From assembly GCA_040905445.1 (NCBI GenBank), contig JBBDRN010000030.1, forward strand, positions 1 to 28,978: a DNA stretch of 28,978 nucleotides, given 5' to 3'. This DNA comes from SKPT01 sp040905445 (GTDB lineage: Bacteria; Planctomycetota; Phycisphaerae; Phycisphaerales; Phycisphaeraceae). Every line of letters begins with the position of its first letter. The first letter of the stretch is position 1. Made by a program: the position numbers and the translations under genes. Below the pieces are notes generated by a model. That model was not told the origin of the DNA and did not search any database. It worked only from the letters and a program-made list of their open reading frames with translations. Shown one piece after another: positions 14,857-23,545 of this stretch.

Positions 14857-17418
14857 ATGGCGAAGTCTCCCCGTCCGTCCGCGCCTGCGGATCCATCGCA
14901 GTTCCGCCCCCTGCCGCCGCGCGCGAACCTCGAACACCTCAAGAACCAGGCGAAGAAGCGGCTGACCGAGCTGCGCGGCGAAGACCCGCAGGCGAAGCTC
15001 GCCGACGCGCAGCACGCGGTGGCGAAGTCGTATGGCTTTTCGAACTGGCGGGCGCTCAAGGCGCATGTTGATTTTCTTCATTCGCCCGAGCGCGAGCGAC
15101 AGGTGCGGGCGTTCTTCGACGCCGTGCGCCGCCGCGACTTGGCGTCGGTCCAGGCGATGGCGGATGACGACCCGTCGCTCGTCTACGCCGACCCGCCGGG
15201 TGGCGGGCCTCGTCCGATCATGGTTGCCGCCAACGCCGAGCACCACGGCGCGGAGCCGGGGATGGTCGACCTGCTCGAGCGGTACAAGATGCCGGTGCGG
15301 GTGTGGGAAGCGGCGGCGATCGGCAAGACGGGCATCGTCGCGACGATCCTCGAGCACCATCCCGAAGAACTCGACCAGGCCGACGCCGGCGGCATGACGC
15401 CCCTGCTCTGGGCGGTGCACGGCAGGCATCTGGACACCTTCGCTTACCTGCTGTCGCGTGGTGCGAACCCGAAGGTGCGCGAGGCGACCGGGTGGACGCC
15501 GCTGCACATGGCGGCCGAGCGGGACGACCCGCGGTTCGTGCGGGGCTTGCTCGGCGCCGGCGCGGACGCGGACGCCGTGCTGCCCAGTGGCGAGAAGGCG
15601 ATGCACATCGCCGCCAAACACGGGCACGCGGCCGTGGTGGACGCACTGCGGGCGGCGGGGCAGGCGCTGGACGTGTGGACGGCCGCGGCGCAGGGGCGCA
15701 TCGATGAGCTGGAGCGCATGTCGGAGATGCTCGACGCGCCGCTGCCGGGCAAGGCGCGCTACCGGCCGATCCACTTCGCCGCGCATGCCGGGCAGGAGGC
15801 GACGGTCGACTGGCTGCTGGCGCACGACGTGGACATCGACGTGATGTCGGCGCTGCGGCTGGGGCGATTCGATTACGTGCGCGAGCGGGCCTGCGATGAG
15901 GCGGGCTGGGTGGATAAGCCGGACGCCGAGGGATTCACGGCGATGCACCTGTGCGCCGCGCATCACATGCACGACGCGCTGCGCGTTCTGATCGAGGCGG
16001 GCGCGGCGATGAACCCGGTCGAGCCGGCGTGGCAGGCGACACCGCTGGGCTGGGCGGAGCATCACGGCGACGCCGAGGCGGCGCACATCCTGCGCGATGC
16101 GGGCGCGAAGCTGGCAACGGAGCTGCGCGCCGATGGCGATGCGGCGGCGGACGCGGGTGACGACCCGCTGGACGCGTTCGGCAAGGCCCTGCGCACCGGG
16201 CGGGCGGACCGCGTGCGCGACCTGCTGCAGCGGTTCCCTGTCGTGCGCGAGCGGATCAACGACCCGCTTTACGACTTCGGCCGCCGACCGATCCACGCGG
16301 CGGCGGCGCACAAGGACGTGCTCGACGTGCTGATCGACTTCGGCGCCGACATCAATCTGCGCAGCGATTGGTCCGAGGGGCCGTTCACCGTGCTCGACGA
16401 CTGCCCGGAGGACGTCGCGCGCCACCTGCTCGGCCGTGGCGCGACGCTCACCGCCCATGCCGCGGCGCGCCTCGGCTGGCTGGACGAGCTGCGGGCGATC
16501 GTACGGGCGAACCCGGACGTCGTGCACGAAAAAGGCGGCGACGGGCAGCGGCCGCTGCACTTCGCGAAGACGCCCGAAATCGTCGACTTCCTGCTGGATC
16601 ACGACGCGGACATCGACGCCCGCTGCGTCGATCACCATTCCACGCCGGCGCAGTACGCGCTTGTCGAGCGCCCCGACGTCTGCCGGCGACTGCTGGAGCG
16701 CGGCGCGACGCCGGACATCTTCATGGCGGCCCACCGCGGCGACGCGGCGCTGGCCCGGCAGTGCATCGCCGAGACGCCGGACTGCCTCGGCGCGGTGATC
16801 GGCGCGGCGGGATACGACCGGGCGCCGGCGGGTACGATCTACAACTGGACGCTGAACCATGGGCTGACGCCGCACCAGGTCGCGATCAACGCTGGCCACA
16901 GCGAGCTGTACGCCTGGCTCATGGACGAGAGCCCGCTTCGCGTGCGGTTCCTCGCCGCCTGTCGTGCGGCCGACGCAGCCGCGGCCCGCGCGATGCTGCG
17001 CGAGCAGCCGGACCTGGTCGAGCGGTTGACGCCGGGTGAGCTTGGCGTGATCTGCGACGCGGCGTTCGCGGAGGATGCGTCGGCCGTGCGCCTCATGCTC
17101 GAGCTCGGCTTCCCCACCGGCGCCAAAGGATCATGGCACGGCGCGACGCCACTGCACCATGCCGCGTGGCGCGGGCACCTGCCCATCGTCGAACTGCTGC
17201 TCGAGCACAACCCGCCGCTCGAGCAGCTTGACGACGATCACAAGAGCACGCCGCTGGGCTGGTGCTGTCACGGCTCGCGCTATTGCGCCAACCCGGCGGG
17301 TGATTATCCGGCCGTGGCGCGGCGGCTGCTCGAGGCAGGCGCCAGGATTCGCTTCAACGTCGCGGACGCCACCGAACCGGTCGCGGCCGTCCTGCGACAG
17401 TACGCGGAGCAGGACTGA
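14857..17418 (+). CDS. Ankyrin-repeat protein
   Basis: 853 residues without a signal peptide or membrane segment, so probably a cytoplasmic scaffold or binding protein. The first 70 residues carry LPPRANLEHLKNQAKKRLTELR and YGFSNWRALKAHV, an N-terminal module that recurs in ankyrin proteins of planctomycetes and acidobacteria. From about residue 115 to 840 there are numerous ankyrin repeats, some canonical (GWTPLHMAAERDDPRFVRGLL; EKAMHIAAKHGHAAVVDALRAAG; ATPLHHAAWRGHLPIVELLLEH), others degenerate. Several repeats start with D-A-F-x-A-A-type helices lacking the TPLH tetrapeptide (for example 'LDVWTAAAQGRIDELERM'). ATG 14857 follows AAGGAAGG at a spacing of nine. The frame is open upstream to 14602, but the promoter lies inside that stretch. 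The gene ends nine bases from the convergent PEP-CTERM gene. No enzymatic domain is seen. Confidence 0.9.
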   Translation: MAKSPRPSAPADPSQFRPLPPRANLEHLKNQAKKRLTELRGEDPQAKLADAQHAVAKSYGFSNWRALKAHVDFLHSPERERQVRAFFDAVRRRDLASVQAMADDDPSLVYADPPGGGPRPIMVAANAEHHGAEPGMVDLLERYKMPVRVWEAAAIGKTGIVATILEHHPEELDQADAGGMTPLLWAVHGRHLDTFAYLLSRGANPKVREATGWTPLHMAAERDDPRFVRGLLGAGADADAVLPSGEKAMHIAAKHGHAAVVDALRAAGQALDVWTAAAQGRIDELERMSEMLDAPLPGKARYRPIHFAAHAGQEATVDWLLAHDVDIDVMSALRLGRFDYVRERACDEAGWVDKPDAEGFTAMHLCAAHHMHDALRVLIEAGAAMNPVEPAWQATPLGWAEHHGDAEAAHILRDAGAKLATELRADGDAAADAGDDPLDAFGKALRTGRADRVRDLLQRFPVVRERINDPLYDFGRRPIHAAAAHKDVLDVLIDFGADINLRSDWSEGPFTVLDDCPEDVARHLLGRGATLTAHAAARLGWLDELRAIVRANPDVVHEKGGDGQRPLHFAKTPEIVDFLLDHDADIDARCVDHHSTPAQYALVERPDVCRRLLERGATPDIFMAAHRGDAALARQCIAETPDCLGAVIGAAGYDRAPAGTIYNWTLNHGLTPHQVAINAGHSELYAWLMDESPLRVRFLAACRAADAAAARAMLREQPDLVERLTPGELGVICDAAFAEDASAVRLMLELGFPTGAKGSWHGATPLHHAAWRGHLPIVELLLEHNPPLEQLDDDHKSTPLGWCCHGSRYCANPAGDYPAVARRLLEAGARIRFNVADATEPVAAVLRQYAEQD

Positions 17419-17427
17419 CGGCCTGGG

Positions 17428-20400
17428 TCAACCAAAGCCGCGGCGCGAGGTCCGGCGCGACAGCATCAGCGCGGTGACGGCGAGCGTGAGCAGGCTCGTC
17501 GGCTCGGGGACACTGGCGGCGCCGCTGACGAGGAGTTCGACGAAGGGCGAGACGTCGATGGCGTCGAAGTCGCCGTCGCGGTTGATGTCGCCCACGAAGC
17601 CCGGACCGATGCCGTACGTCGCCTCGTAGGCGAGCGGGTCGGTCAGTGCGAGCACGAACGGGGCGACGTCGATGGCGTCGACGACGCCGTCGAGGTTCAT
17701 GTCGCCCAGCAGCAGGTAGGTGAGCATGACGTCGGCGGGATTGTAGTGGACGTGGAAGACGTTGGCGGCGGGCACGTCGCTCTGGTCGACGTGGACGAAG
17801 GTGTTGATCACCTGGCCGGCGGTGAGGATGGTGAACATGTCGAAGAGGTCAGGCTCGAAGCCGTCGATCAGGGCGAGCTCGAGCCTGCCGCCGAGGCGGG
17901 CGGTCTCGGTGATGTCCAGCCGGTCGTGCCCGCTGCCCGGCGCGGCGCCCGCCAGCTCGACGCGGTGGATGCCGCTGGGCCCCTGCGCGAAGTTGCCGCG
18001 GATGAGCGCCTGCCCGGGCGTGGTGAAGTCGACGTCGACCTCGCTGGGCACGAAGCCGACCTCCAGCCGGCCGAGGTTCTCGACATCGACGCCGACGTTG
18101 GTGCCATGCTGAAGGAACATGTCGCTGCCATTGTCGATCGTGATGGCGCCGGGGCCGTCGAGGATGGCGGGCTCGAAGACGAGGTGGCGCAGCCCGCCGC
18201 CGAAGTGAACGTCGGTGGTGCTGTCGTTGAGCTGCAGCCGGCCGTGCAGCGCGGTCTGGGCGGCGATGCGCAGCCGGCCGTCGGCGTTGATGCGGCCGAG
18301 CACCGCCACGGGGCTGCCGTCGAGCAGCGTCGGCGCGGGCAGGCCGTCGCCGGTGAGATTGAGGATGCCCCCGCCGCTGAGCCGCCAGGCGGCGCCGGGG
18401 GCGGTGAGGTTGACGGTCAAGCGGGCGCCGTCGCCGTTGACGTTGAACGTGCCGGCGAAAAAATTGTTGATGGTGTTGAGCCGGTCGCTGTTGAGCGTCA
18501 GCGGCGCGTCGTGCAGCGTCCACTGCGTGTCGTGGGCGTCGCCGTCGACGTCGAGCACCGTCACGTCGATGCTTGTGGCGGCATGCACATCGGCCGGGGC
18601 GTTGAACCGCATGAGACCGCTGCCGACGTAGACGCCGCCGAAGAAGCTCGACGCGCCGTTGAGGATCAACTCCGCGTCGTCGGCGACGCTGACGTCGGCA
18701 GTCGATTCGAAGAAGACGACGTCGTTGACCCAGGTGGTGCCGTTGTCGATCATCGCCCGCCCGGCGACCTCGAACGGCACGTCGACCCGCGCGTCGCCAT
18801 CGGTGGTCATCAGGCCCGGCATATGGATGCGCATCGTCCCGACGCCGGCGAGCGTCGGCGTTGTCGCGCGGTCGAGCGGCTGAATCATGTGCAGCCGGTG
18901 ATCCAGCCGCCAGCCGGCGAGCACGGAGAGCACGCCGCGGTTGGTGATGACGCCGTCAAAGCCGTCGTTGCGCCCCGCCGGCTCGATCGTGTTGGAGTTG
19001 ATCGCGAAGGTCATGTTGGGGTCGATCGTGATCTCGGCCGACTCGCTGGCGCCGTCGAGGTCCGTCTCGGCGGTGCCGATGCTCGTGCTGGCCAGCACGT
19101 GGACGGTGTCGTTGAACTCGACGCGTCCGGCCCCCACGAAGCTGCCGCCGACCAGCGTCGTGTGGCCGTTGAAGCTGACGATGCTGGCGCTGTCGATGTC
19201 GAAGTCGGCGGTGCTCTCGACGTACGTCAGCGCGTCGAAGTGCAGGTGCCCCGGGTCGGGGAACTGCCCGACGTTGATCTCGCCCGCCACGAGCACGCCG
19301 GCGTCGATGCGGCCCGTGCCCAGCACGTTCACGTCCGCGCCGCTGGCGATCGTCATCCCGCCGTCGCCGCTGACGCGCGTGGGCGTGCCGATCGTCTCGG
19401 TCATGTCCAGCGTGCCGTCGAGCCGCCAGTTGGCGTCGATGGTCAGTCGCCCGCCCCTCAAGTCCAGCAGCCCGTGAAAGTCATTGATCGGACTCATCGC
19501 GATCTGGTCGGAGCGGATGTCCAGGTGCGCCCCGGGCTGGATGGTGACGGTCGTGTTGTTGGCCTGGCCGTCGAGGTCGTAGATGAACGTGTCGACGACC
19601 GGGGTGGACTGCACGTCCAGATCGCCGTTCTGCCGCACGACACCCGGCCCGGCGATCAGGCCGTCCTGGAAAAGCGTGATGCCGTTCAAGCGCAGCTCGG
19701 CGTTGTCGCTGGCTTCAAGGATGCCGTTCTGGATGACCAGCGTGTTGTTGACCACGCCGAGCCCCTCGGCGCGCAGCACGGCGCTCTGGCCGACGAAGAG
19801 CATCCCGGGGCCGTTGATCGTCGCGGCTGTGTTCGCGGTGCCGTCGAGCAGCAGCAGCGAGCCCGCGCCGAGCCCGAGCGTGTGGTCGGTGGTGATGTGC
19901 CGGCCGGCGCCGATGGTCATGTCGCCGTTGAAGCCGTCGAACGAGCCGGCCTGGAAGTGGATGTTGCCGGCCGTGGCGATGACCTCGCCCTGCTCGCTGA
20001 CGCCGTCGAGGTCCATGGCCAGGTTGTTGACCGCGCTGATGACGAGCGTGCCGTTGCCCGAGCCGCGGATGATGCCGTCGTTGATCAACTCGCCGAACAT
20101 CCCGGTCATGGCCAGCTCGCCGTTGCCGCGCAGCTCCCCGCCCGCCTCGATGATCACGTCGTGGTCGACATGGGCGGCCGCGCCGGCGCCGAAGATGTCC
20201 AGCCGCGCGTTGTCGCGGATGAGCACGTCGTCGGCGAAGAGTGTGCCGCCGGCCTGGATGAGCAGGCGGGGCGTGCCGCCGCCGACGGTGCTCTGGATGA
20301 CGAGCGCGCCGGTCTGGAACGCCTGGCTGTTCGTCTGCACGCTCGAGTTGTTGTCGATCGTGAGGCTGCGCACGTTCCCGAAGCCGCTGAGCGAGACGAC

Positions 20401-21354
20401 GCCGTCGTGGCGGACGAACGCGTCGGTGAGGGCGAACGGGATGTCGCCGCCCATCCAGTTGAAGCCGGTGTGCCAGTCCCCGCCGCCGAGGAAGTCGACG
20501 CGCGGGAGATTGACGTCCCATCCCTGGGTGGCGGCGATGGCGAAGTAGTCGGCGGCGGAGGGGAGCGTGCGTCGGCTGCCCTGGAGGAAGGCCATGACGG
20601 CGTCGGTGCCGTTGAGGTGGTCGAGCGGGTCGGGGTTGGTGCCGCGCGGGAGGATGGCCATGACCGCCCCGCGGACGTCGTTGGGGTCGACATCGAACTG
20701 GTTGTCGGCCATCTCGTTCTGCAGGCCGGAAAATCCCGCGTTCATGCCCAGCGAGTGCCCGACCTCGTGAAACGCGAGGGAGAGGACGTCGAGGCGCCCG
20801 ACGGCGTCGCCGGCTGTTGCGGCGCCGTTGTAGGCGGCTTCGAATACGTCGGGCACGTCGCCGCTGAAGCGCGCCGTCTGCTGCTGCGGCGTCAGCGCGT
20901 TGGGGCCGAAGTCGTAGAGCAACTGCTGCATGTTGAAGTTGTTGTTGGTCGCGGGGTTGGGGTCCATGTAGGCGTTGATGCCGGGATGGAAGCGGACGAC
21001 GGAGTGGGTCAGGGTGCCCTGCGGGTTCTCGAACATCATCGCCGGGATGCTTTGGCCGCCGACGAAGGTCATGTCGCTGTCCCACCAGTAGGTGATGCGG
21101 ATGGTGTCGTTGCCGATGAACGCTGACTCATAGACGTCCTCGATGTGGCCGAGGAGCACGGCGAGGTCGTCCGCGTTCGGGTCGTGGCCGGGATTCTCGC
21201 TGTCGTAGCTCACCGTGCCGTCGAGGATCAGCGGGTGGCTGGTCTGGCTGAGCGGCTCGAAGATGATGTCGATGGCGCGGGCGTCGCTGAGCCCCGTCGC
21301 GAGCAGTGCCAGCGCAACGATCCGTCGCGCTGCAACACGTGAGGGTGAATGCAT
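17428..21354 (-). CDS. Secreted metalloprotease-like protein with dockerin repeats and PEP-CTERM tail
   Basis: 1308 residues. ATG 21354 has AAGGAG six bases upstream and starts a signal peptide (RRIVALALLATGLSDARA). Residues about 28-280 form a metalloprotease-like domain with HEVGHSLG (H196, E197, H200), but alanine (A206) stands where metzincins have a third His or Asp; AVMAILPRG (about 230-238) could be the Met-turn. Residues about 280-1190 are Gly/Asp/Asn-rich beta-strand repeats of about 180 residues, recognisable by WRLDGTLDM / WRLDHRLHM / WRLSGGGIL and VESTADFDI / FESTADVSV, suggesting a long beta-helix. Residues 1217-1275 hold two dockerin-like Ca-binding loops (GDMNLDGVVDAIDV; GDINRDGDFDAIDV). 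VPEP at 1282, a hydrophobic helix and SRRTSRR complete a PEP-CTERM sorting signal for exosortase-dependent surface processing. It is the last feature of the minus-strand block. Confidence 0.9.
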   Translation of the reverse strand: MHSPSRVAARRIVALALLATGLSDARAIDIIFEPLSQTSHPLILDGTVSYDSENPGHDPNADDLAVLLGHIEDVYESAFIGNDTIRITYWWDSDMTFVGGQSIPAMMFENPQGTLTHSVVRFHPGINAYMDPNPATNNNFNMQQLLYDFGPNALTPQQQTARFSGDVPDVFEAAYNGAATAGDAVGRLDVLSLAFHEVGHSLGMNAGFSGLQNEMADNQFDVDPNDVRGAVMAILPRGTNPDPLDHLNGTDAVMAFLQGSRRTLPSAADYFAIAATQGWDVNLPRVDFLGGGDWHTGFNWMGGDIPFALTDAFVRHDGVVSLSGFGNVRSLTIDNNSSVQTNSQAFQTGALVIQSTVGGGTPRLLIQAGGTLFADDVLIRDNARLDIFGAGAAAHVDHDVIIEAGGELRGNGELAMTGMFGELINDGIIRGSGNGTLVISAVNNLAMDLDGVSEQGEVIATAGNIHFQAGSFDGFNGDMTIGAGRHITTDHTLGLGAGSLLLLDGTANTAATINGPGMLFVGQSAVLRAEGLGVVNNTLVIQNGILEASDNAELRLNGITLFQDGLIAGPGVVRQNGDLDVQSTPVVDTFIYDLDGQANNTTVTIQPGAHLDIRSDQIAMSPINDFHGLLDLRGGRLTIDANWRLDGTLDMTETIGTPTRVSGDGGMTIASGADVNVLGTGRIDAGVLVAGEINVGQFPDPGHLHFDALTYVESTADFDIDSASIVSFNGHTTLVGGSFVGAGRVEFNDTVHVLASTSIGTAETDLDGASESAEITIDPNMTFAINSNTIEPAGRNDGFDGVITNRGVLSVLAGWRLDHRLHMIQPLDRATTPTLAGVGTMRIHMPGLMTTDGDARVDVPFEVAGRAMIDNGTTWVNDVVFFESTADVSVADDAELILNGASSFFGGVYVGSGLMRFNAPADVHAATSIDVTVLDVDGDAHDTQWTLHDAPLTLNSDRLNTINNFFAGTFNVNGDGARLTVNLTAPGAAWRLSGGGILNLTGDGLPAPTLLDGSPVAVLGRINADGRLRIAAQTALHGRLQLNDSTTDVHFGGGLRHLVFEPAILDGPGAITIDNGSDMFLQHGTNVGVDVENLGRLEVGFVPSEVDVDFTTPGQALIRGNFAQGPSGIHRVELAGAAPGSGHDRLDITETARLGGRLELALIDGFEPDLFDMFTILTAGQVINTFVHVDQSDVPAANVFHVHYNPADVMLTYLLLGDMNLDGVVDAIDVAPFVLALTDPLAYEATYGIGPGFVGDINRDGDFDAIDVSPFVELLVSGAASVPEPTSLLTLAVTALMLSRRTSRRGFG

Positions 21355-21451
21355 CGTGCGCTCCTTGTTGATTGATCTGCAGCCGACGCCCAGGGGAGGG
21401 CGATGACAGCCGCGGGCGATGGGCGGGTTCTCGGCCCGTGAAGACAACGCC

Positions 21452-21457
21452 ATTCTA
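21452..21457 (-). promoter_or_regulatory. Possible -10 element for the PEP-CTERM gene
   Basis: On the minus strand TAGAAT lies about 98 bases upstream of the start at 21354. A matching -35 at 17 bases (TAGGTG) is poor. The call rests on the -10 hexamer alone in a GC-rich spacer. Confidence 0.3.
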
Positions 21458-21586
21458 CCGACAACCGCAGCGAGCACCTATCGAAATCCACGCGTCGCGC
21501 GAGCAGTACTGCAAGTGCAGCCGGCGTTGACCTTTGCAGCAGCGATCCGCGGCTGTATCTCGACGTCGACGAGCCGGGCGCGTTTG

Positions 21587-21595
21587 TGCTACAAC
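21587..21595 (+). promoter_or_regulatory. Possible extended -10 for the TauE-like gene
   Basis: TGC-TACAAC resembles an extended -10 element (TGn plus hexamer) 35 bases before ATG 21630. No clear -35 is present at the expected distance. The remaining divergent spacer (21355-21586) shows no gene. Confidence 0.3.
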
Positions 21596-21629
21596 CGACC
21601 ATATCGTGTGGCCTGAAATCCCCCTCGAC

Positions 21630-22394
21630 ATGCCGGTATGGGTCTACGTGCTCTGCGTCGGCGGGGCGGCGCTGTTGATCGGCATCGCCAAGGCGGGTTT
21701 CGGCGGGGGCGTCGGCGTCGCGGCGGTGCCGCTCATGGCCGTCGCCCTGCCCACCGAGCAGACCATCGGCGTCATGCTGCCCGTGCTCATCTTCGCCGAC
21801 CTCTTCTCCGTCGCCCATCATCGCCGCAACGACTCCCGACTCCACCTGCGCTGGCTGCTCACCGGCGCGGCGCTCGGGATCGTCGGCGGCACGGGCGTCC
21901 TGATCCTCCTCCGACAGACCGCCGCCTTCAACGCGTCGCTCAACATCATCATCGGCGGCGTCTGCCTGCTGTTCGTCGTCATCCAGTGCTACCGGCTCGC
22001 GGGCGGCAGCGTGCCACACATCCCCACGCACGCCGGCGCAGGCCGCGTCGCCGGGTTCGCCGCCGGCTTCGTCTCCACCATCACCCACGCCGCCGGGCCC
22101 GTCATCACCATCTACCTGCTCGAACAGAAGCTCGCCAAGAAGCTGCTCGTCGGCACCGCCGTCATGTTCGCCTTTGCCGGCAACCTCATGAAGCTACCGA
22201 CGTACTTCGGCCTGGCGCTGATCAACCCGACGACGCTGGTCCAGTCGCTCTGGGTCCTGCCGCTGGTCCCGCTGGGCACGACCGCGGGGATGTGGATGCA
22301 CCACCGCATCAACGAACGGGCGTTTTCGATCATCATGTACGTCGGCGCCGCCCTGGCCGCGGGGCACATGCTCTACAGCGCGTGGCACGGCTGA
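21630..22394 (+). CDS. TauE/SafE (TSUP) family membrane transporter
   Basis: 254 residues and seven to eight hydrophobic helices. The first repeat starts GGAALLIGIAKAGFGGGVGVAAVPLMAVALP, the hallmark of sulfite/organosulfonate exporters of this family; the second half has the matching AGFAAGFVSTITHAAGPVITIYLL, the duplicated core. Between the halves is a hydrophilic loop (residues about 60-80) with HHRRNDSRLHLRW. These proteins move sulfite, sulfoacetate or other anions across the inner membrane; the substrate is not inferable here. ATG 21630 gives the usual family length. GTG 21606 and TTG 21534 are further in-frame starts but have no better ribosome site. The gene stands alone: it is divergent from the PEP-CTERM gene and 183 bases before the kinase operon. 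Confidence 0.88.
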   Translation: MPVWVYVLCVGGAALLIGIAKAGFGGGVGVAAVPLMAVALPTEQTIGVMLPVLIFADLFSVAHHRRNDSRLHLRWLLTGAALGIVGGTGVLILLRQTAAFNASLNIIIGGVCLLFVVIQCYRLAGGSVPHIPTHAGAGRVAGFAAGFVSTITHAAGPVITIYLLEQKLAKKLLVGTAVMFAFAGNLMKLPTYFGLALINPTTLVQSLWVLPLVPLGTTAGMWMHHRINERAFSIIMYVGAALAAGHMLYSAWHG

Positions 22395-22483
22395 GCGGGG
22401 GTGGGACGCGAGGGGCAAGGAAGACCGAGCACCCGCATCACCGCGCCGTTCCCCAAAATCCCGAACCAGATTTTCGATTTGGC

Positions 22484-22512
22484 GTGAAATGTCCGCCCCG
22501 CGCGCCCGTCTA
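22484..22512 (+). promoter_or_regulatory. ECF-sigma-like promoter of the kinase operon
   Basis: GTGAAAT (22484-22490), 16 bases, then CGTCTA (22507-22512). CGTCTA is a typical -10 for extracytoplasmic-function sigma factors, and the -35 contains the AA core, though not the common GGAAC. The position, 66 bases before the first gene, fits a promoter. No sigma70-like pair is seen in this 183-bp spacer. Assignment to a specific ECF group is not possible here. Confidence 0.45.
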
Positions 22513-22577
22513 CCCATTCGGACGGCCCCGGCGCGTGCCCGGGGCGGCGGTCGGATCCTTGCAGACGGGAGCAAGTC

Positions 22578-23429
22578 ATGATGCTGTGGAAGATGATCAA
22601 GTATGGCGCGCTGGCGAGCGTGGTGGCCCTGGCGGCCGGGACGGTGCTGTTTGGCAGCGAAGTGTGGAGCTACGCCCGCGGCTCGATGAGCTCGATGCGC
22701 GCGACGGTGCGGGACTCGGTGCCCGTGGAGTTTGAGATTCGCCGGGCGCACGAGATGGCCGAGCAGATCGTGCCCGAGTTGCGGGCGAACATCCGCCGGA
22801 TCGCGGAAGAGGAAGTGGAGGTGGCGCGGCTGGAGCAGGACATCGCCGACAGCCAGGAGCGCCTCGCCCGCCAGCGTGAGCACCTGCTGTCGCTGCGCGA
22901 GCGGCTGGAATCGGGCGGTGAGTTCGTCGTCGGCGGCCGCCGCGTCGACCGGGAGATGCTCACGCAGCAGCTCGCCGACCAGTTCGAGCACTACCGCGAG
23001 GCGGAGGACATCCTCGCCGGCAAGCGGCGCCTGCTCGGCTCGCGGCAGGAGGCACTCGCGGCGGCGGAACAGGCCCTGGGCCGGACGCGCCAGCAAAAGC
23101 AGCGCATCGAGCAGCAGATCGCCGCCCTCGAAGCCCAGCACCGTCTCGTCGAGGCGGCGTCCACCGGCTCGGAGCTCACCGTGGACGGCAGTCAACTCGC
23201 GCAGACCCAGCAGCTCGTCGACCGCATCCGCAAGCGGTTGGACGTCGCCGAGCGCGTGCTTGCCCACGAGGCGCGGTTTGTCGAGCGGCAGATCTTTGAC
23301 GAGCCGATCGACGCGGAGGCCCTGCTCGAGGAGATGAGCGCCCACTTCGACGACGCGGCGGCTTCGGACGACCGCTCGGACATCGCCCGCGTGCCCCAGG
23401 GGTCGCCCCGCGGTGAGGCGGTGCAGTGA
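22578..23429 (+). CDS. Membrane-anchored coiled-coil protein
   Basis: 283 residues. An N-terminal hydrophobic segment (about residues 8-27, ALASVVALAAGTVLFG) suggests an uncleaved anchor or signal. Most of the rest is a long charged coiled coil (about 45-235) rich in Glu, Arg, Gln and Leu, with PELRANIRRIAEEEVEVARLEQDIA and IRKRLDVAERVLAHEARFVE near its ends. The extended helical architecture recalls PspA/IM30-type proteins, but that relation is not demonstrated. A short beta-like insertion (GGEFVVGGRRVDREML) and a second (TGSELTVDGSQLAQTQ) interrupt the helix. The acidic tail is disordered. ATG 22578 follows GGGAGC. It is first in the operon with the FHA-like, kinase and membrane genes; it may be a scaffold or a substrate of the kinase. 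I recognise the family as recurring in planctomycetes but know of no assigned function. Confidence 0.75.
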   Translation: MMLWKMIKYGALASVVALAAGTVLFGSEVWSYARGSMSSMRATVRDSVPVEFEIRRAHEMAEQIVPELRANIRRIAEEEVEVARLEQDIADSQERLARQREHLLSLRERLESGGEFVVGGRRVDREMLTQQLADQFEHYREAEDILAGKRRLLGSRQEALAAAEQALGRTRQQKQRIEQQIAALEAQHRLVEAASTGSELTVDGSQLAQTQQLVDRIRKRLDVAERVLAHEARFVERQIFDEPIDAEALLEEMSAHFDDAAASDDRSDIARVPQGSPRGEAVQ

Positions 23430-23493
23430 GTCGCGCGGCAGGCGGCTGAAGACCCGCGGGCATCGGCTTTTCGGACGAACCACACTACCATGA

Positions 23494-23526
23494 GGGCCCG
23501 GAGCACGACGCCGGTCTGCCGGGCCC
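23494..23526 (+). repeat. Inverted repeat ending at the FHA-like gene's ribosome site
   Basis: GGGCCCGG (23494-23501) and CCGGGCCC (23519-23526) are perfect 8-bp inverse arms with a 17-base loop; the inner CCGG-TCTG-CCGG offers an alternative fold. The right arm ends three bases before the GGAGG ribosome site (23530-23534). A translation-control hairpin or operator between the first and second genes of the operon is plausible. Confidence 0.45.
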
Positions 23527-23545
23527 ATTGGAGGACGGACCTGCC

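Noticed and set aside
14794..16899. Minus-strand open frame of 701 codons opposite the ankyrin gene
   Set aside because: It is Arg/Val/His-rich shadow sequence of the ankyrin repeats; the plus strand has canonical repeats, promoter and ribosome site.
15100..17400. Repetitive DNA in the ankyrin gene as a possible CRISPR or satellite array
   Set aside because: The repeats are at the protein level with diverged codons and no identical DNA units or spacers.
17746..21126. Open frame of 1126 codons on the plus strand opposite the PEP-CTERM gene
   Set aside because: It mirrors the high-GC codon pattern of the real minus-strand gene. Its product is low-complexity Val/Asp/Arg/Gly without any domain, and the minus strand has a signal peptide, dockerin loops and a PEP-CTERM tail.
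21527..21559. TTGACC with TGTATC as a promoter for the TauE-like gene
   Set aside because: The spacer is 21 bases, too long for a standard sigma70 promoter; the extended -10 at 21587 is a better, though still weak, candidate.
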